Positions 10,998 to 21,792 of a stretch of 64,000 nt of DNA are shown here, piece after piece. The position numbers and the translations under genes were made by a program. Source of the DNA: Corynespora cassiicola (lineage: Eukaryota > Ascomycota > Dothideomycetes > Pleosporales > Corynesporascaceae); NCBI GenBank assembly GCA_022059125.1, contig JAEUWY010000001.1, positions 2,418,001 to 2,482,000 of the forward strand, given 5' to 3'. The notes beneath the pieces are model-generated. The model had not been told where the DNA came from and did no database searches. It saw nothing but the letters and a program-made list of their open reading frames with translations. The stretch's first letter is position 1; every line of letters starts with the position of its first letter.

Positions 10998-12498
10998 CGC
11001 GATAAAGTACAGGACATGCACAACATGTGAAAAATATATCTTGAATTAAGCCGAAGACAGCATGCGCCTGCACGAGAGTGATGTGTTGGAGAAGCTTCGA
11101 AGAGCTCGCAGGAGCAGGCCATCGGGATATGTCGCGATTCACTTGGGTCGCGGAGAGTGTGGGGGCACCGAGTTAGACGGGAGCTGCCTGCCCTTGCGGC
11201 CTAGCTGGGGAAGGATCAAGCCCAAGGCCATGGGGCCGGGGCAAACCGTGGTGCTCACTGGTTGATATATGATGCGGTGAGGGCTTCTTTGCGAAGACGG
11301 AGGGGAGAGAGTGCTAGTGGCACGCTGCGGGCCAGCAACGTGTGCACGTGGGGCGAGGCGCGGAACGCCATTGGCGTCGGTAGTGCGGCTACACCAACTG
11401 CCACCAAGCCTTGACCTTTGGTATGGAGCAGGCGGATGTGGTGGGAAAGGGCGCAAATGCGGAGTCCTGGGGCGTCAGATCAGTAGCAATCAATAGCTGG
11501 GCGCACACATGTGCCCATCGTGCGGTGGATCCAGATATTGAGCCAACGCGCGACGTGCCGCGCGCCATGATGCATTATCTTAACTATGACCGTCTGTTAT
11601 ACATGCTGCCTTGCCGAACCGATTCCGCCCCTAAGGCTGCCGAATGCCGAATGAAATTGCTCAAGAGGAGATGCTTCCCAGATACCACGGGAGTTCTATG
11701 GTGACCCCCAGACCGGCCGGGTACCTGCTTTTTCCGACGGGGTGCCATTCAAACCAATTACGCCATACTAATTCTGTGTTGTACAATGCCGCCGGGAGCA
11801 GTCGAAGAACTCGTCAAGGTCGTGTTTATGCGATAGGGGAGAAGAGTCTGCAGACGTCAGAAAGGAACGATGCCTGGCAGGCGACGGAGAGGGCTGACCG
11901 GATGAGAGAGGGCTTGGGATTGCTGTGAGTGTATCCGAGGTAGAGAATCAGAGGCAGGTAGCCATAGTGGATGGCAACGCGGGAGACGTCGATGATGCGC
12001 GAGATACGCTCCTATACAGTGTTAGGGAATTGAGTCGCAATAGGCGACACTGGCTGAACCATACCTTGGACTCTTCGGAAAGGGAGAACATCGTGATAAG
12101 TGATACGTAAGCAAAGGACGGGTCGGGTGGATATCGACGTGATGGATTGAGCGCGTTGAAGGTATAAAGCTGATTGATGGAGCTGCCCAAATTTCTGATG
12201 CTCGATACCAAGCCTCCGGACGCCTTTCCTAATAAAGCTTAATGGATATTCCACGTGATCAAAATCCACCACCCGACCCAGACGGCATCGAAAGTTTATC
12301 AAGGATGTCAAGATTGAAGCTCAATTAGTGCATATAAAAATCGAGCTTTGGGGGCTTTACGTATTAATAGATCCGGTGAATGTAGTCTCCACTTCGGCAT
12401 CCAAAGATATTCGTTCAAACCAAAACCTCTCGAATGACATCATTTCTCAAGTCAAAACTTCTGACACAAAGTGACAATTTTAATTCTCAGCTAGCCCT
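10998..12498. other. Intergenic, no supported gene
   Basis: About 1.5 kb upstream of the 677-aa gene and downstream of the NmrA-like gene. Short frames occur on both strands (for example 11139-11456), but they have skewed composition, no splice logic and no family resemblance. I see no RNA gene or repeat array. Confidence 0.5.
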
Positions 12499-13697
12499 CT
12501 ATTTACCCTTCCAGCATTTTTCCAGCATCGATTCCACAGTCAAAGTCTCAATATCGGGGAACATCTTATTGAGAGTATCTTCATCAGGCAGATCAAAGGC
12601 ACCGGATACCATCCACTGGCCTGTTACAGCAAAGATACGTTGGATGGATTCTTTCGAAATGAACCCATATAGTTCATGGTGAGAGGGTAGCTCAGTGACC
12701 TGGTGTATCTTTAGTTTTTCAACTGTATCGTAATGAACTTCGAATTTCCCCCCTATCATTTCGTTAGTCACACGACGAAATTCAAATTTGGCAATGCTGG
12801 TACCTCGGGCTTCCTCCGCCTTCTTCACAAACTCATTCCAGGTGATCTTGTTGCCTATCACAGTGGATGTCTCTGGCCACTCTGGTTCATCGAGGAGAGC
12901 TCTCAAAAACCGTGCAACGTCGTAGGAGTACGTAAAGACAACAGGCTGGTTTCCATCCCCAGGGATGCCAGCCATACGGTTGGCAATATCAAGCGCGTAG
13001 GCCGGTTCTTTCATATAGCTCTTCAGTGACGGCGAAGCATAGTAATCGAGCCACAGCCCATTCCAGAAACGGGTGACCTGGAGATTGGTTTTCTTAGCTT
13101 CCTCGAATCCTCGCTGCCTCCAGATAGTGTACGGAACATCTTTTTTTGTCCTTGTGTACATATGTCAGTTTTGCTTCCAACCTGCGTTAAGACTTTCGTA
13201 CTCATCTGGATACGGGAAAGAGTAGTCGCTAACAATGATACGATTTGTTGCAGAGGATGCGGCCGCCGCTTCGATAAGATTCACCTGGGCCTTTCCCGAA
13301 TCATCGTCGAGAATCATGAGACAAGATACAACTGTGTCAATATTGTATTTTTCAAGAGTCTCTTGAATGGCAGCGACGTTTTTGTAGTCAACTGCGATGA
13401 TCTCGGCTCCATCGTCCAATCTTCCATTCTCCTGAGTGCAGTGTCAATCATTTCAACACTGTTTAAAGTAAATCAACCATAGATGCAGAACTTACTTTAC
13501 GTGAGAGCATAATGACTTTGTGCCCTGGATCTTCACCCAGGACATCGACAATAGTCCGCCCGATATGGCCGGTCCCTCCAGCAATGGCAACGTTTACTAT
13601 ATTGGAAAACAAGGCAGATAGCGTAACTAAATTTTCCGTCTAGCGAAAAGAGAAAATAAGGCTCTGATATAATGGAAGCTGCAGTTAGACTGTGCAT
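12499..13697 (-). CDS. NmrA-like / isoflavone-reductase-like NAD(P)-binding protein
   Basis: Atypical short-chain dehydrogenase fold: VNVAIAGGTGHIGRTIV near the N-terminus is the dinucleotide-binding glycine motif, followed by DTVVSCLMI, NRIIVSDYSFP and TRFWNGLWLDYY. Family members act as redox-sensing regulators (NmrA) or as aromatic-compound reductases; which applies here cannot be told. Model: 13697..13691, 13596..13496, 13431..13202 and 13150..12499, 329 aa. The 51-nt intron 13201..13151 removes an in-frame TGA; its donor is GTACGA, with a CTGAC branch point and an AAG acceptor. The first seven-base exon is the weakest part: the long frame has no ATG of its own, so a short upstream coding exon is needed. 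Wobble bases are more AT-rich than in SAP49 or LYS9. Confidence 0.8.
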
Positions 13698-13859
13698 TTT
13701 CACTTTAGTCCGTTGCCTGGTATGTGCAGATTCGGGCGAAAAGACAAAGTTGGAGAGATTTGGAGAACAATTAAGAAGACTAAACAGAGTGCTCTGCATA
13801 ATATTCAATTATTCTCGCCATTACCATTATTAATTCATAGAATCTTCACTCCAGAATCT

Positions 13860-14395
13860 GTTAACGTAGTGACTATTAAACTTTAAAAGGTTGCTGATGT
13901 GATACTTCTCAAAAGCTAGGTCGCAAAATCTTAAGCAGAATAACAACCAAATAACTCGGCGTAGTTACCTTAAACAGCTGTAGATAGAGCTGCAAATACA
14001 TAAACAAGGTCAGAATACGCTACAACTTGTTTATTCTTCCTGCTAATTAAAGAGAAAAACGGATCGTAGTAAATACTCAGGATATTACTACGAAAAACTT
14101 CAAAACAGTAATTGTAGTTAGTAGTACTTAGAAAGCAGTTTATATAATGTTCAATAATACAGTATATGTAGTTTAAATGCTTAAATTAAGTAAATTGCTA
14201 AGCACCTTACTTATAGTTCTAAAGTAATAATTTATAAGAAGCGTCAAATAAAAAAAAGTAGAAGTAGGTAGCTAGAAAACTAGGCGCTAAAGTGCCTGAA
14301 AAATAGATAGATACCTGTACTGGCTTAGATTATAGCCAAATTAAATCCGAAACGTTGATCTAGATAGGCATGAAATAAACTAGTTAGACACCTAC
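13860..14395. repeat. AT-rich, TpA-rich block, probably RIP-degraded repeat
   Basis: The sequence changes sharply here to A/T-rich DNA dense in TA dinucleotides (TAGTAGTACTTAG, TATATAATG, AAATTAAGTAAATT). It has no ORF of note on either strand and few CpG or CpA. This is how a repeat looks after repeat-induced point mutation (C to T) in a Pezizomycotina genome. No transposon ends or coding remnants can be recognised by eye, so the original element is unknown. Confidence 0.5.
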
Positions 14396-14908
14396 CTAGG
14401 TAGCCTTATCAGGGGAGGTGGGGGGCACCAAAGGCAGTAGCAGTGCTTCCTTGGACGAGGCTTAGGAGAGCAAAGCCTCTTCGGACTGTGTCCAACAAAT
14501 GTTCTCCAGAAGTCATGACGCGTGCATTGCTCCAATATAACAGACCACGGCTCGAGTACCATCTTCGCACCATGCAAATTTTCGACTCGATTTTTAATCG
14601 GCAAATATCAAATCACTTGGCACGTTTTATGAGCCTGAGTCTACGAATTTGCGTCTAGATACGGAATGAAGGATGGTGCAGGTGATGACGCGCCGAGCCA
14701 AGACCTCTAGTGGCCCGAGCTTGAAGATTTGAGCTTCGTCCCTCAAGCTCCGCTCCCGCTGCTACACCCCACGACACGTTGCGCGCCGACACGTCCTGCG
14801 CACCTGCCTTCTCCTCCCCTACGGCACTTCAGCGCCAAACCACCACTTGGAGGTTTTCCAGCCAGCTATATAACTTGACTTAGGTCAATCCGATCGTATC
14901 CATCTAAC
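14396..14908 (+). promoter_or_regulatory. SAP49 upstream region with TATA-like element
   Basis: Normal-GC DNA between the AT-rich block and the SAP49 start. A TATATAA element lies at 14867-14873, about 36 bp before the ATG and preceded by pyrimidine-rich sequence. Transcription would then start very close to the start codon. No gene is visible here. Confidence 0.4.
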
Positions 14909-15850
14909 ATGGCTGCCAATAGACATTGGTACTACTTTCCCTCACTGTCTGAGATGGCCTCAATAATAACCAACCATAGGGAACAAAACAAGGAGGCCAC
15001 GGTCTACGTCGGCAACCTCCACGAGAACATGCGCCCGGACCTTCTCGCTGCCATCTTCAACCAACATGGAGTGGTCCGCAACGTCAACATGCCCATCGAC
15101 CGCGTCAACGGCAAGCACCAAGGTTTCGGCTTCGTCGAATTCAGCGACGAGGCGGAAGCCGCATACGCCGAGAAGATCATGAATCAGATTCCGCTCTTCG
15201 GTTCGCGTATTCGCGTTAACCGCGCGTCTGCGGACAAGCAGAAAGCGACAAGTGTTGGTGCCGAACTCTTCATTGGTCAGCTCGATCAGATGGTCACCGA
15301 GAAGGATCTCTACGAGGTTTTTGTGAACTTTGGACAGCTCATCGGACCCCCGAAAATTGCACGCGATGACGTTGGCATCTCCAAGGGCTATGGATTCGTC
15401 TCCTACGCCGACTTCGAATCGTCCGACGCTGCTATTGCTAAGATGAACGGCGTGGAGATGATGGGGAAGCCTATTTCTGTCCAGTACGCCTTCAAGCGTG
15501 ACGGCAAGGGCGAGCGCCACGGAGACGAGGCCGAGCGAATGCTCGCTGCCCAGGGCAAAGCACACGGCATCCTACCAGAGGCCAACCCATTGAACCCGGC
15601 CCTCTTCCAGCCCGTCCCCGTTATCGCTCCTCCCGGCGTCCCCATGGGTGTCGATGGCCGTGGGGTTCCTGGAGCGCCTCATGCACCAGCTGGATTTGGT
15701 CGTGCCCCGAGCACGACCCCTCTCCCTCCGCCTCCTCATGGTCTGCCTGCTCGACCCCCGAGTGGTGCCCCTTCGAACATGTACCCGCCTCCTACCGGCT
15801 TCCCTCCCGGGCCTCCTGGGCCCCCTGGTGGTTTTGCTCCACGATACTAA
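14909..15850 (+). CDS. sap49: Splicing factor 3b subunit 4 (SAP49/Hsh49 type)
   Basis: Component of the SF3b part of the U2 snRNP, which helps anchor U2 at the branch point. Two RRMs are present. RRM1 has RNP2 VYVGNL and RNP1 GFGFVEF; RRM2 has LFIGQL and GYGFVSY. The conserved linker KRDGKGERHGDEAERMLAAQ and a Pro/Gly-rich C-terminal tail follow. The real structure is two exons, 14909-14928 and 14980-15850 (296 aa). The 51-nt intron between them (donor TG|GTACTA, acceptor CATAG) is a multiple of three and has no stop codon, so the unspliced frame reads straight through as a misleading 313-aa protein. Splicing gives the family N-terminus RHWEQNKEATVYVGNL, with the Trp codon split TG|G. RRM1 is rather divergent after RNP2 (HENMRPDLL). 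Confidence 0.94.
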   Translation: MAANRHWYYFPSLSEMASIITNHREQNKEATVYVGNLHENMRPDLLAAIFNQHGVVRNVNMPIDRVNGKHQGFGFVEFSDEAEAAYAEKIMNQIPLFGSRIRVNRASADKQKATSVGAELFIGQLDQMVTEKDLYEVFVNFGQLIGPPKIARDDVGISKGYGFVSYADFESSDAAIAKMNGVEMMGKPISVQYAFKRDGKGERHGDEAERMLAAQGKAHGILPEANPLNPALFQPVPVIAPPGVPMGVDGRGVPGAPHAPAGFGRAPSTTPLPPPPHGLPARPPSGAPSNMYPPPTGFPPGPPGPPGGFAPRY

Positions 15851-16526
15851 GGATTTGCATCAAGGATATGGCGTTGATGGACGGGAGTCAAAAAATTATG
15901 ATACCCCTTTTTTTGTCAGGCAATGACACCAGTTTTTCTACGAATGGCCTGACTTCGCAGCAGAGGTGGTGCAGGTGATTGTGTGCTTGGTACATGGCGT
16001 AAAGCGCCGACGCTGTACATAACCTATCATTACCGATGCTCCAAGTCTGGTGTGTTTAAAAAAAAATGAACAATGAAACTTTAACTTTGTTTCTTCTGAT
16101 TACAGTCTGGGGTCTATTTGAACTGTGGCTCGCCGTTTCAGAACTGCCAGTACAAAATGTCCACTGTGCAGGCATAGCTTTGCTATTTTCGTGGGTCGTC
16201 GGCGTTGACGCTAGAGGTATATCTTCAGGCCGTATGGATGTTTCATTTCCAATTATAGAGGAGAGAATGCCTTGCATTTTGAGGTAATCTGAAATTCTGA
16301 CATAGGAGAATTAAGGGATCAACATAGGAGATATATAACGACAAAAGTCAAAGGCCCTCAAATCACACTGAAGACACTGAAGACTGGGGTTTCAGCCAAC
16401 GCTCTTCTTGCAAGTCCCAACTCCCGCGCTTGAAACAAATGAATAACCCTTCCGGACCCAGCACAAAAGAAAACAACGTAGTATCCATCTTTCTCAGCCT
16501 ATCCCCATGCACACACACCCATCCAT
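15851..16526. other. Intergenic, 3' ends of SAP49 and the DUF2015 gene
   Basis: Convergent 3' flanks with T-rich and A-rich stretches suited to polyadenylation. There is no ORF with family resemblance and no RNA gene. Confidence 0.5.
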
Positions 16527-16951
16527 CTACGAGAAGCTCACGAACTTGGGATCCCTAGGCCTGCCATCCGGACCGATATTGTTCTTCTTGAAGCGATCCT
16601 GCATGAAGATCCTCCTCGCCTCGTCAAAGTTCACACCGCGCCTCTTCATGATGGCCTGCACCTCCTTCTTGCCTGCGTCATCGAGGCCCTGCCGGGAATC
16701 GCCAGCCTCGACATTAGCCGAGAGATCGAACGCCGAGGACGAAAGTCCGGCCTCGATGTCGTCGCGGAAGGAAGTTGGAAGGCGCGTGTAGAGAGGCTCT
16801 GGGATGGGCAGGCGGTGCAGCCAGTGGTGTCTGGTGAAGTATGCGACTGTGGTATTGTTAGCTTAGGCATGCATGTGGGGGTGGAGGGGTGGGTCGGACC
16901 TGTTGCGAGGACCAGAACGGCGAAGGAGAGGGAATAGAGGACGTAGCCCAT
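16527..16951 (-). CDS. DUF2015 family small membrane-anchored protein
   Basis: A short fungal family of unknown function. Two exons, 16951..16900 and 16846..16527, encode 123 aa. Residues 4-22 are one hydrophobic helix (GYVLYSLSFAVLVLA) that reads as an N-terminal membrane anchor. The conserved core follows: YTRLPTSFRDDIEAGLSSSA, FDLSANVEAGDSRQGLD, EVQAIMKRRGVNFDEARRIF, ending in NNIGPDGRPRDPKFVSFS, the family signature end. The donor is GTCCGA (16899), with acceptor CACAG. It is divergent from eL28 across about 530 bp. Confidence 0.88.
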
Positions 16952-17479
16952 GACTGCTGCTTTGTATGGAGTGTGTGAGTGGTGAGAGGGCGTTGCGCGA
17001 GGGGTAAGAGCTGTACTCTTCTTGCTCGGGCTCGTCCGGAGTTGGCGATGCGCTCGAGGCGTCGAGCGCGGAAGGAACGGCAGGGATGGAATCACAAGGA
17101 ATACAAGGAAAACAGGAAGTTGTCGAAACGCTAGGGAATGAATAAAGGCCACAAGATGCGGCCGGTAGAATTAGTTGGTGTGAATATATAGTTGTTTTGT
17201 TTGCTTTTGGAGAAGGGGATGGATGGAGAGAGCCAGGCACGCTCGGCACCGCCTCACCTGAAAGCCGCCATGGCGTGGCGCCGCGCGCTCGTGTTCTTGA
17301 TGCGTCGTCGTCAGACCTGCGGCCCGAGCGTCGCCGGATCATTGTTGATACACCGCCGTTCAGAAGCTAACCTGTATTAGGAAGTGTTGGCGAATTTCGA
17401 CACCTCCCACTTACACCTGGGCGACTTGCAACTGCGCGACCAAGCATACCGGCAATTCATATACCTGGGAATCAGCACA
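16952..17479. promoter_or_regulatory. Divergent promoter region between the DUF2015 gene and eL28
   Basis: 528 bp separate the two start codons. It serves a ribosomal protein gene on the plus strand. ORFs in it are antisense shadows with no family match. No specific regulatory site is identified with confidence. Confidence 0.4.
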
Positions 17480-18207
17480 ATGGCCAACATCTCGCAAGAC
17501 CTTGTTTGGGAAATCGTCCGTGAGTGCATCCGATTCGACACTCGGAAACTGAAATATTGACTCTTTGGAATAGGCCCCTACAGCTCGACCCTCGTTAAGA
17601 GGACTCAGGCCGGCGGCGTCCAGTTCTCCTCTTGCCCCCTTAACTTGAGGAACACTTACTCCCGCAAGGTATGTGCATTCATGCGCTCTAACGGAAGGCG
17701 ATGGCTAATAATTGCGCAGTATGAGGGTCTCGTCTCCGACAAGGTACGCACACCGGCCGTCGAATCCTAGACAGGCGAACACCACCGACGAATAACAAAA
17801 TGCGACGCAAAGGGAAAATGCTGATTATATCGGAATAGGCCATCGGTGTCCAGGAGGGCGAGAACGGCTCCATCCAGTTGATCACCAAGAAGAACGACAA
17901 GTCGCACCAGCCCGCGACCAAGAACCAGGTCTCGACCTTCTCCAAGAGCCGCTCGAACCGCAAGTACGTACCTATACCCGCGTCGACTACCTCAGAGGCA
18001 AGAAAGGAACATTGAGGGGAATGGAAACTAAATGATGATTTTCGCAGGGTCTACTCCGCCATCGTCAACTCGACCACCAAGCGCAACTACCGCCCCGACC
18101 TCCGCAAGGACGCCGTCGCCCGCGCCTCCGCCATCCGCAAGTCCCAGAAGCCCGTCAAGGAGAGCAAGCCCCAGAAGCCCAGGGGCGCCAAGGCCCGTGC
18201 CGAGTAG
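17480..18207 (+). CDS. eL28: 60S ribosomal protein eL28
   Basis: Large-subunit ribosomal protein of the eL28 family, present in Pezizomycotina, fission yeast and animals but absent from Saccharomyces cerevisiae. Five exons, 17480-17519, 17574-17668, 17720-17743, 17839-17963 and 18048-18207, give 147 aa; phases all close. Diagnostic sequence: VWEIVRPYSSTLVKR, QFSSCPLNLRN, SIQLITKKND and a very basic C-terminus rich in Lys, Arg and Ala, typical of rRNA-binding tails. Exon 3 is only 24 nt (YEGLVSDK). Many short introns in a highly expressed ribosomal protein gene is the usual fungal pattern. Confidence 0.95.
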
Positions 18208-20031
18208 ACGTTTTTTGGACGGAAAAAGTGTGATGCGCGTCGAATGAGGGTGGGCAATACGGAAAGGTGTTCACGGTTCATTACAGTTCATCTAAATGAA
18301 TGGATGGAATGCTTGCATCATGGCTAGGTCTCCGTAGAGGAATGACTATTGGCTGAACGATCCCAAACTTCGTCTGTTGCACTGGTGATGCTCTAGTGGC
18401 TGCTGGGTGTGTGCGGAGAGAACTTCTGCGTATGGAGTCAGGGTATGACACATCTGCGATTGCAGCAATTTGTCATGCGAATTCATGACGCGCTTAGCAT
18501 GCCCAAGTTGAGACTTACATTCTAGTTCCCACATAATGCGGATAAATAAGACACAGACAGGAAACTCATTATGGAAAAGGAGCAGGACAATACAATCCAA
18601 CTATCCTCCAATGACCGAAGAAATTCACCCCAAAAAGTAGGCTCAGGACCAACAGTACCTCCCTATAAGTTGCTCTCTTGTCTGCTCCTTGATCCTGCAC
18701 CTATGGTGTACTGAACACTTCCCCTGATCTTTCACCCTCTCCTCTCCGAAAGCCAAACGGCCAGCTTTTATTGCCCTCATCTGATACAAAATACGTGCAT
18801 GTGCTCAGACTATATGTTGGAGTTGATATCAGCGGGGGTGCCATCGGTGCCTGAGGCTTGTGTGAAATCATACATTTCTTTTCTGCAGCGGGGAACAGTT
18901 CCTTCTTTACGGTCAAAAACATGCGCCATGTTGGTGTCTTAATAGACATAGGATCCTGGGTATATACAAGAGACGGAGGCGGGGAAGACAACATGCTGGC
19001 TTTGTTTGTGATCGCTGGGCAGAGGTAGGACTAGCGATATAGCGACTACTATGGAGATGAATGGTGCGTGTGAAGGCACAGGCAGCGCACCGAGGACAAA
19101 ACTCTTTATATACATCTTCCACACCACAGTCATATGAGAATATGAATCACGCATAGATCACTATGAAAGCAGTGATAAAGTCATATACTGCCAGTCATTC
19201 TAACCCCCAGACCAGTCGGAGAAAAGAATATACAACAATGTCCAGATTGTGAGTCATAAAACAACCATATATGGTTCAAAAGAGTGTGTTTGCCTTCAAG
19301 AGGCCTCGTGGATCCATTCGCCATCGTCGTGGGTTGTTCTTGTTCTCGCCACCCTCAGCAGAAAGAATTGCCATGATCGCTGAGCAGCGTTCATGGACGA
19401 TTTGGATCGCCACACCACGTCCGCTGTCCCCTGGGTGTGGTTATCATATGATAGATGCGCTTAGGAAGTGACACACCCAGGGTATGCATGCTCAAAATTA
19501 AGCTCTAGAGCTGCCATGCTGATGGTGGTGAGTTGGTGAGTGGTAGAAGATATATTGAAAATGTTAAGAGGAGTGTGGTTGATCTGGATGCAGTTTTGAG
19601 GGATGATGTTGGTTGTTAGATAAAGGTCAAATGTGATGGAGAAGAGCAGTCAACCCAGTTTATGTAAAGATTAGCAGTCATGGTGATTGTGTCAGTGTGG
19701 GGAGAAGAGTCAGTGCTGGGTGTTGGTGTTACACTGTTGGTTGGAGTCATGCGTGGGGAGCAACATCATGGTACTGAGGCACGGCGAAATACCCCGGCAA
19801 ATAGCAGGTTAATAGATTCAAACTACTTTATCCCCACTCGTTAATGACTATTAATGGCTAATAAGAGTATTGAGATGAAGACTGTGAAACTATATACATT
19901 AAGGAAAGGTGTCCTATGGGCATGTGTCATACATAAGAAATCGTCTTATCCACCAGCGCCATCGCTAAAAAGAAATCCAATAATAAATTCGACACCTCAT
20001 CTCTGCCGTCCAATTTCCTTGTATCCCCCAA
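18208..20031. other. 1.8-kb intergenic, no supported gene
   Basis: The longest empty stretch of the left half. Short frames (for example minus strand 18701-18994) lack any family resemblance or splice logic. From about 19500 the plus strand is G/T-rich (GTTGGTG, GTGTGG repeats). No tRNA, snRNA or terminal repeats were recognised; a lncRNA or long UTR is possible but not shown. Confidence 0.45.
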
Positions 20032-20391
20032 TCAAGTAGATTCTTCTGCAGCATTGTTCTCGGAAGTTGTAGGTGTCTCCTTAGCAGCTTTGCTGGCTAC
20101 TCCTGCTTTGGGTTCCCGCTTTTGCTTCCAAGATCTCTTGAAATCATCAAATAACTTTATTAAATGTGGTTTATTTTCGTTCTCATTATTCGAAGAAGCT
20201 GTGGTGATATCATCCGGAGAGCTTGTACTGACTTGCATTTCAGGCATCGATCCTTTGTTGTCTCCAAGGGATGTAATTTCCATTTCTGTGGCTTTGCCGA
20301 CTTGCTCAGGTAATCTTTCAGCAGGTTTTATCGTAATATGGATGTCCGAGGTGTTGTTTGAAGCAGGTGATTCGTTAGCGTTGTCAGACAT
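20032..20391 (-). CDS. Small disordered hypothetical protein, 119 aa
   Basis: A single-exon frame from ATG 20391 (MSDNANESPASNN) to TGA at 20032. It is rich in Ser, Thr, Asn, Glu and Lys, with no hydrophobic core, so it is probably disordered. There is a short helix-prone stretch, HLIKLFDDFKRSWKQKR, near residue 80. I do not recognise it. It is the first of three minus-strand small disordered ORFs in a row (next at 20725 and 21793). No codon-bias or homology support is available, so it could be spurious. Confidence 0.4.
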   Translation of the reverse strand: MSDNANESPASNNTSDIHITIKPAERLPEQVGKATEMEITSLGDNKGSMPEMQVSTSSPDDITTASSNNENENKPHLIKLFDDFKRSWKQKREPKAGVASKAAKETPTTSENNAAEEST

Positions 20392-20724
20392 TTTGCCGTG
20401 TCTCACAATAAAAGATCAAGACAATGTGGGTAGTAGCTTATGGATTTTTACTTCGTGATACCCTTATGTTTTGTATACAGTACACCTTGCTAGTGTTAAC
20501 TAAGCTCAAAAAGACTCCTGTAAATTTAATACAGAAATAAATCAAGTTGCAGAAAATATGCTGTTTAGGTATATACATAAAATAAGAAAAACAATAGCAA
20601 AGCAAGATTTAAACGCCGTCCATCCCGTCCTTGAACTGCCCAAAATCCTTCAAGTAACTCCAGACCATTAAACTCCAAATCTAACGTATGGTATCAGCCA
20701 TTCCTTCCTCCTTTCCCTAATCCC

Positions 20725-21174
20725 TCAGCTTCTTGAGTATCTGCGTCCCCGAACATCTTGCAAAATATCAATATTCATTTCCGCTGCGACAGTTTCAGAA
20801 ATGTCTCTCTTAAAGTTGGGTTTTAGGTCCAGACTCGACAATAAGATACCTGATGGAGCGTCTGTCTCTTCCTCGGATTCTGCTATACTCTGCAAAGTAG
20901 AACGACGGCTGAAATCCGATCTAGTATCAGAAGCCTGGCTAGAGAACGGATTGGTGAGCCTCCCAGGCACATTCGCCCTAGAAGATTTGGGCCGGCATAC
21001 AAAAGAGGGGTAAGAGGGAGCTCGAGACTGTACGTGTTGGAGAGGTTCTGCTTTCAAGACCATATTAGGACCATTGGATCTCTTGTGGGGCTCTTCAGAT
21101 GGTTTGATATTGGGGCGATGTGCAGCACAGGAAGGGTTGAACTTGTCGAGTCTCCTTTTTAGTATGTTGGGCAT
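20725..21174 (-). CDS. Small basic disordered hypothetical protein, 149 aa
   Basis: Open frame from ATG 21174 to a stop at 20725: MPNILKRRLDKFNPSC, then Pro/Ser/Arg-rich sequence and a moderately conserved-looking middle (SIAESEEETDAPSGILLSSL). It ends DVRGRRYSRS. No transmembrane segment, signal peptide or catalytic motif is present. Not recognised. It lies between two other small disordered frames on the same strand, with about 330 and 620 bp between them, so each likely has its own promoter. Expression evidence would be needed to call it real. Confidence 0.4.
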   Translation of the reverse strand: MPNILKRRLDKFNPSCAAHRPNIKPSEEPHKRSNGPNMVLKAEPLQHVQSRAPSYPSFVCRPKSSRANVPGRLTNPFSSQASDTRSDFSRRSTLQSIAESEEETDAPSGILLSSLDLKPNFKRDISETVAAEMNIDILQDVRGRRYSRS

Positions 21175-21792
21175 AGTGATGAGAGAGAAACAATCTTTTT
21201 TGAGATATGATCAATAGTATAATGGAGAGGATTTCTGTGAGTAGTGTAGGAGGGATGAATGCATGGGACTAAGAGACGGCTATATATGTAGTGATGGTGC
21301 GGGTCGAGTCACTCTACAGGTATGAGTGGAAAGAGCTCACAGTCATTTTATCATTGAGTCTCAGTGGAGTTGATTACTCGATGTTTGACTCAGGAACAAC
21401 CGCTCTTCCAACACTCAACGCCACCACTTTTACTGAGCATCAGAAATGCGATTACAACCAGGTATGCAGAACAACTTATTGGTTATGCCCCCTATAAAAT
21501 ATCGCTTCCATTAAACAAGGCTTATTTCAGTGGGTATTAGCGAACACAGTTAATCCTAATGCAAACTGCCATAATCTCCATTACACCGTATGCACACTAG
21601 AAGTATATTCAAATTGAATAGACAAATCGTACGCGGAATACAGGCCAAAAACCGCAGAACAGACACACAGGGGCTACCCCTCACAATGCCCGAAGACACA
21701 TTAGAAGTTAAACCTGCCCCACAAAACACCGACAAAAGAAAACATTAGAATTAACCCTCAATCCACATTGCCCCCTTCCCAAAGGATCTATT
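21175..21792. other. Intergenic between small ORFs
   Basis: Upstream of the 149-aa ORF and downstream of the 175-aa ORF. It contains three GAGTC/GACTC pentamers (21306, 21356, 21387), of which 21386-21392 reads TGACTCA, an exact AP-1/Gcn4-type palindrome. No gene is visible. Confidence 0.35.
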
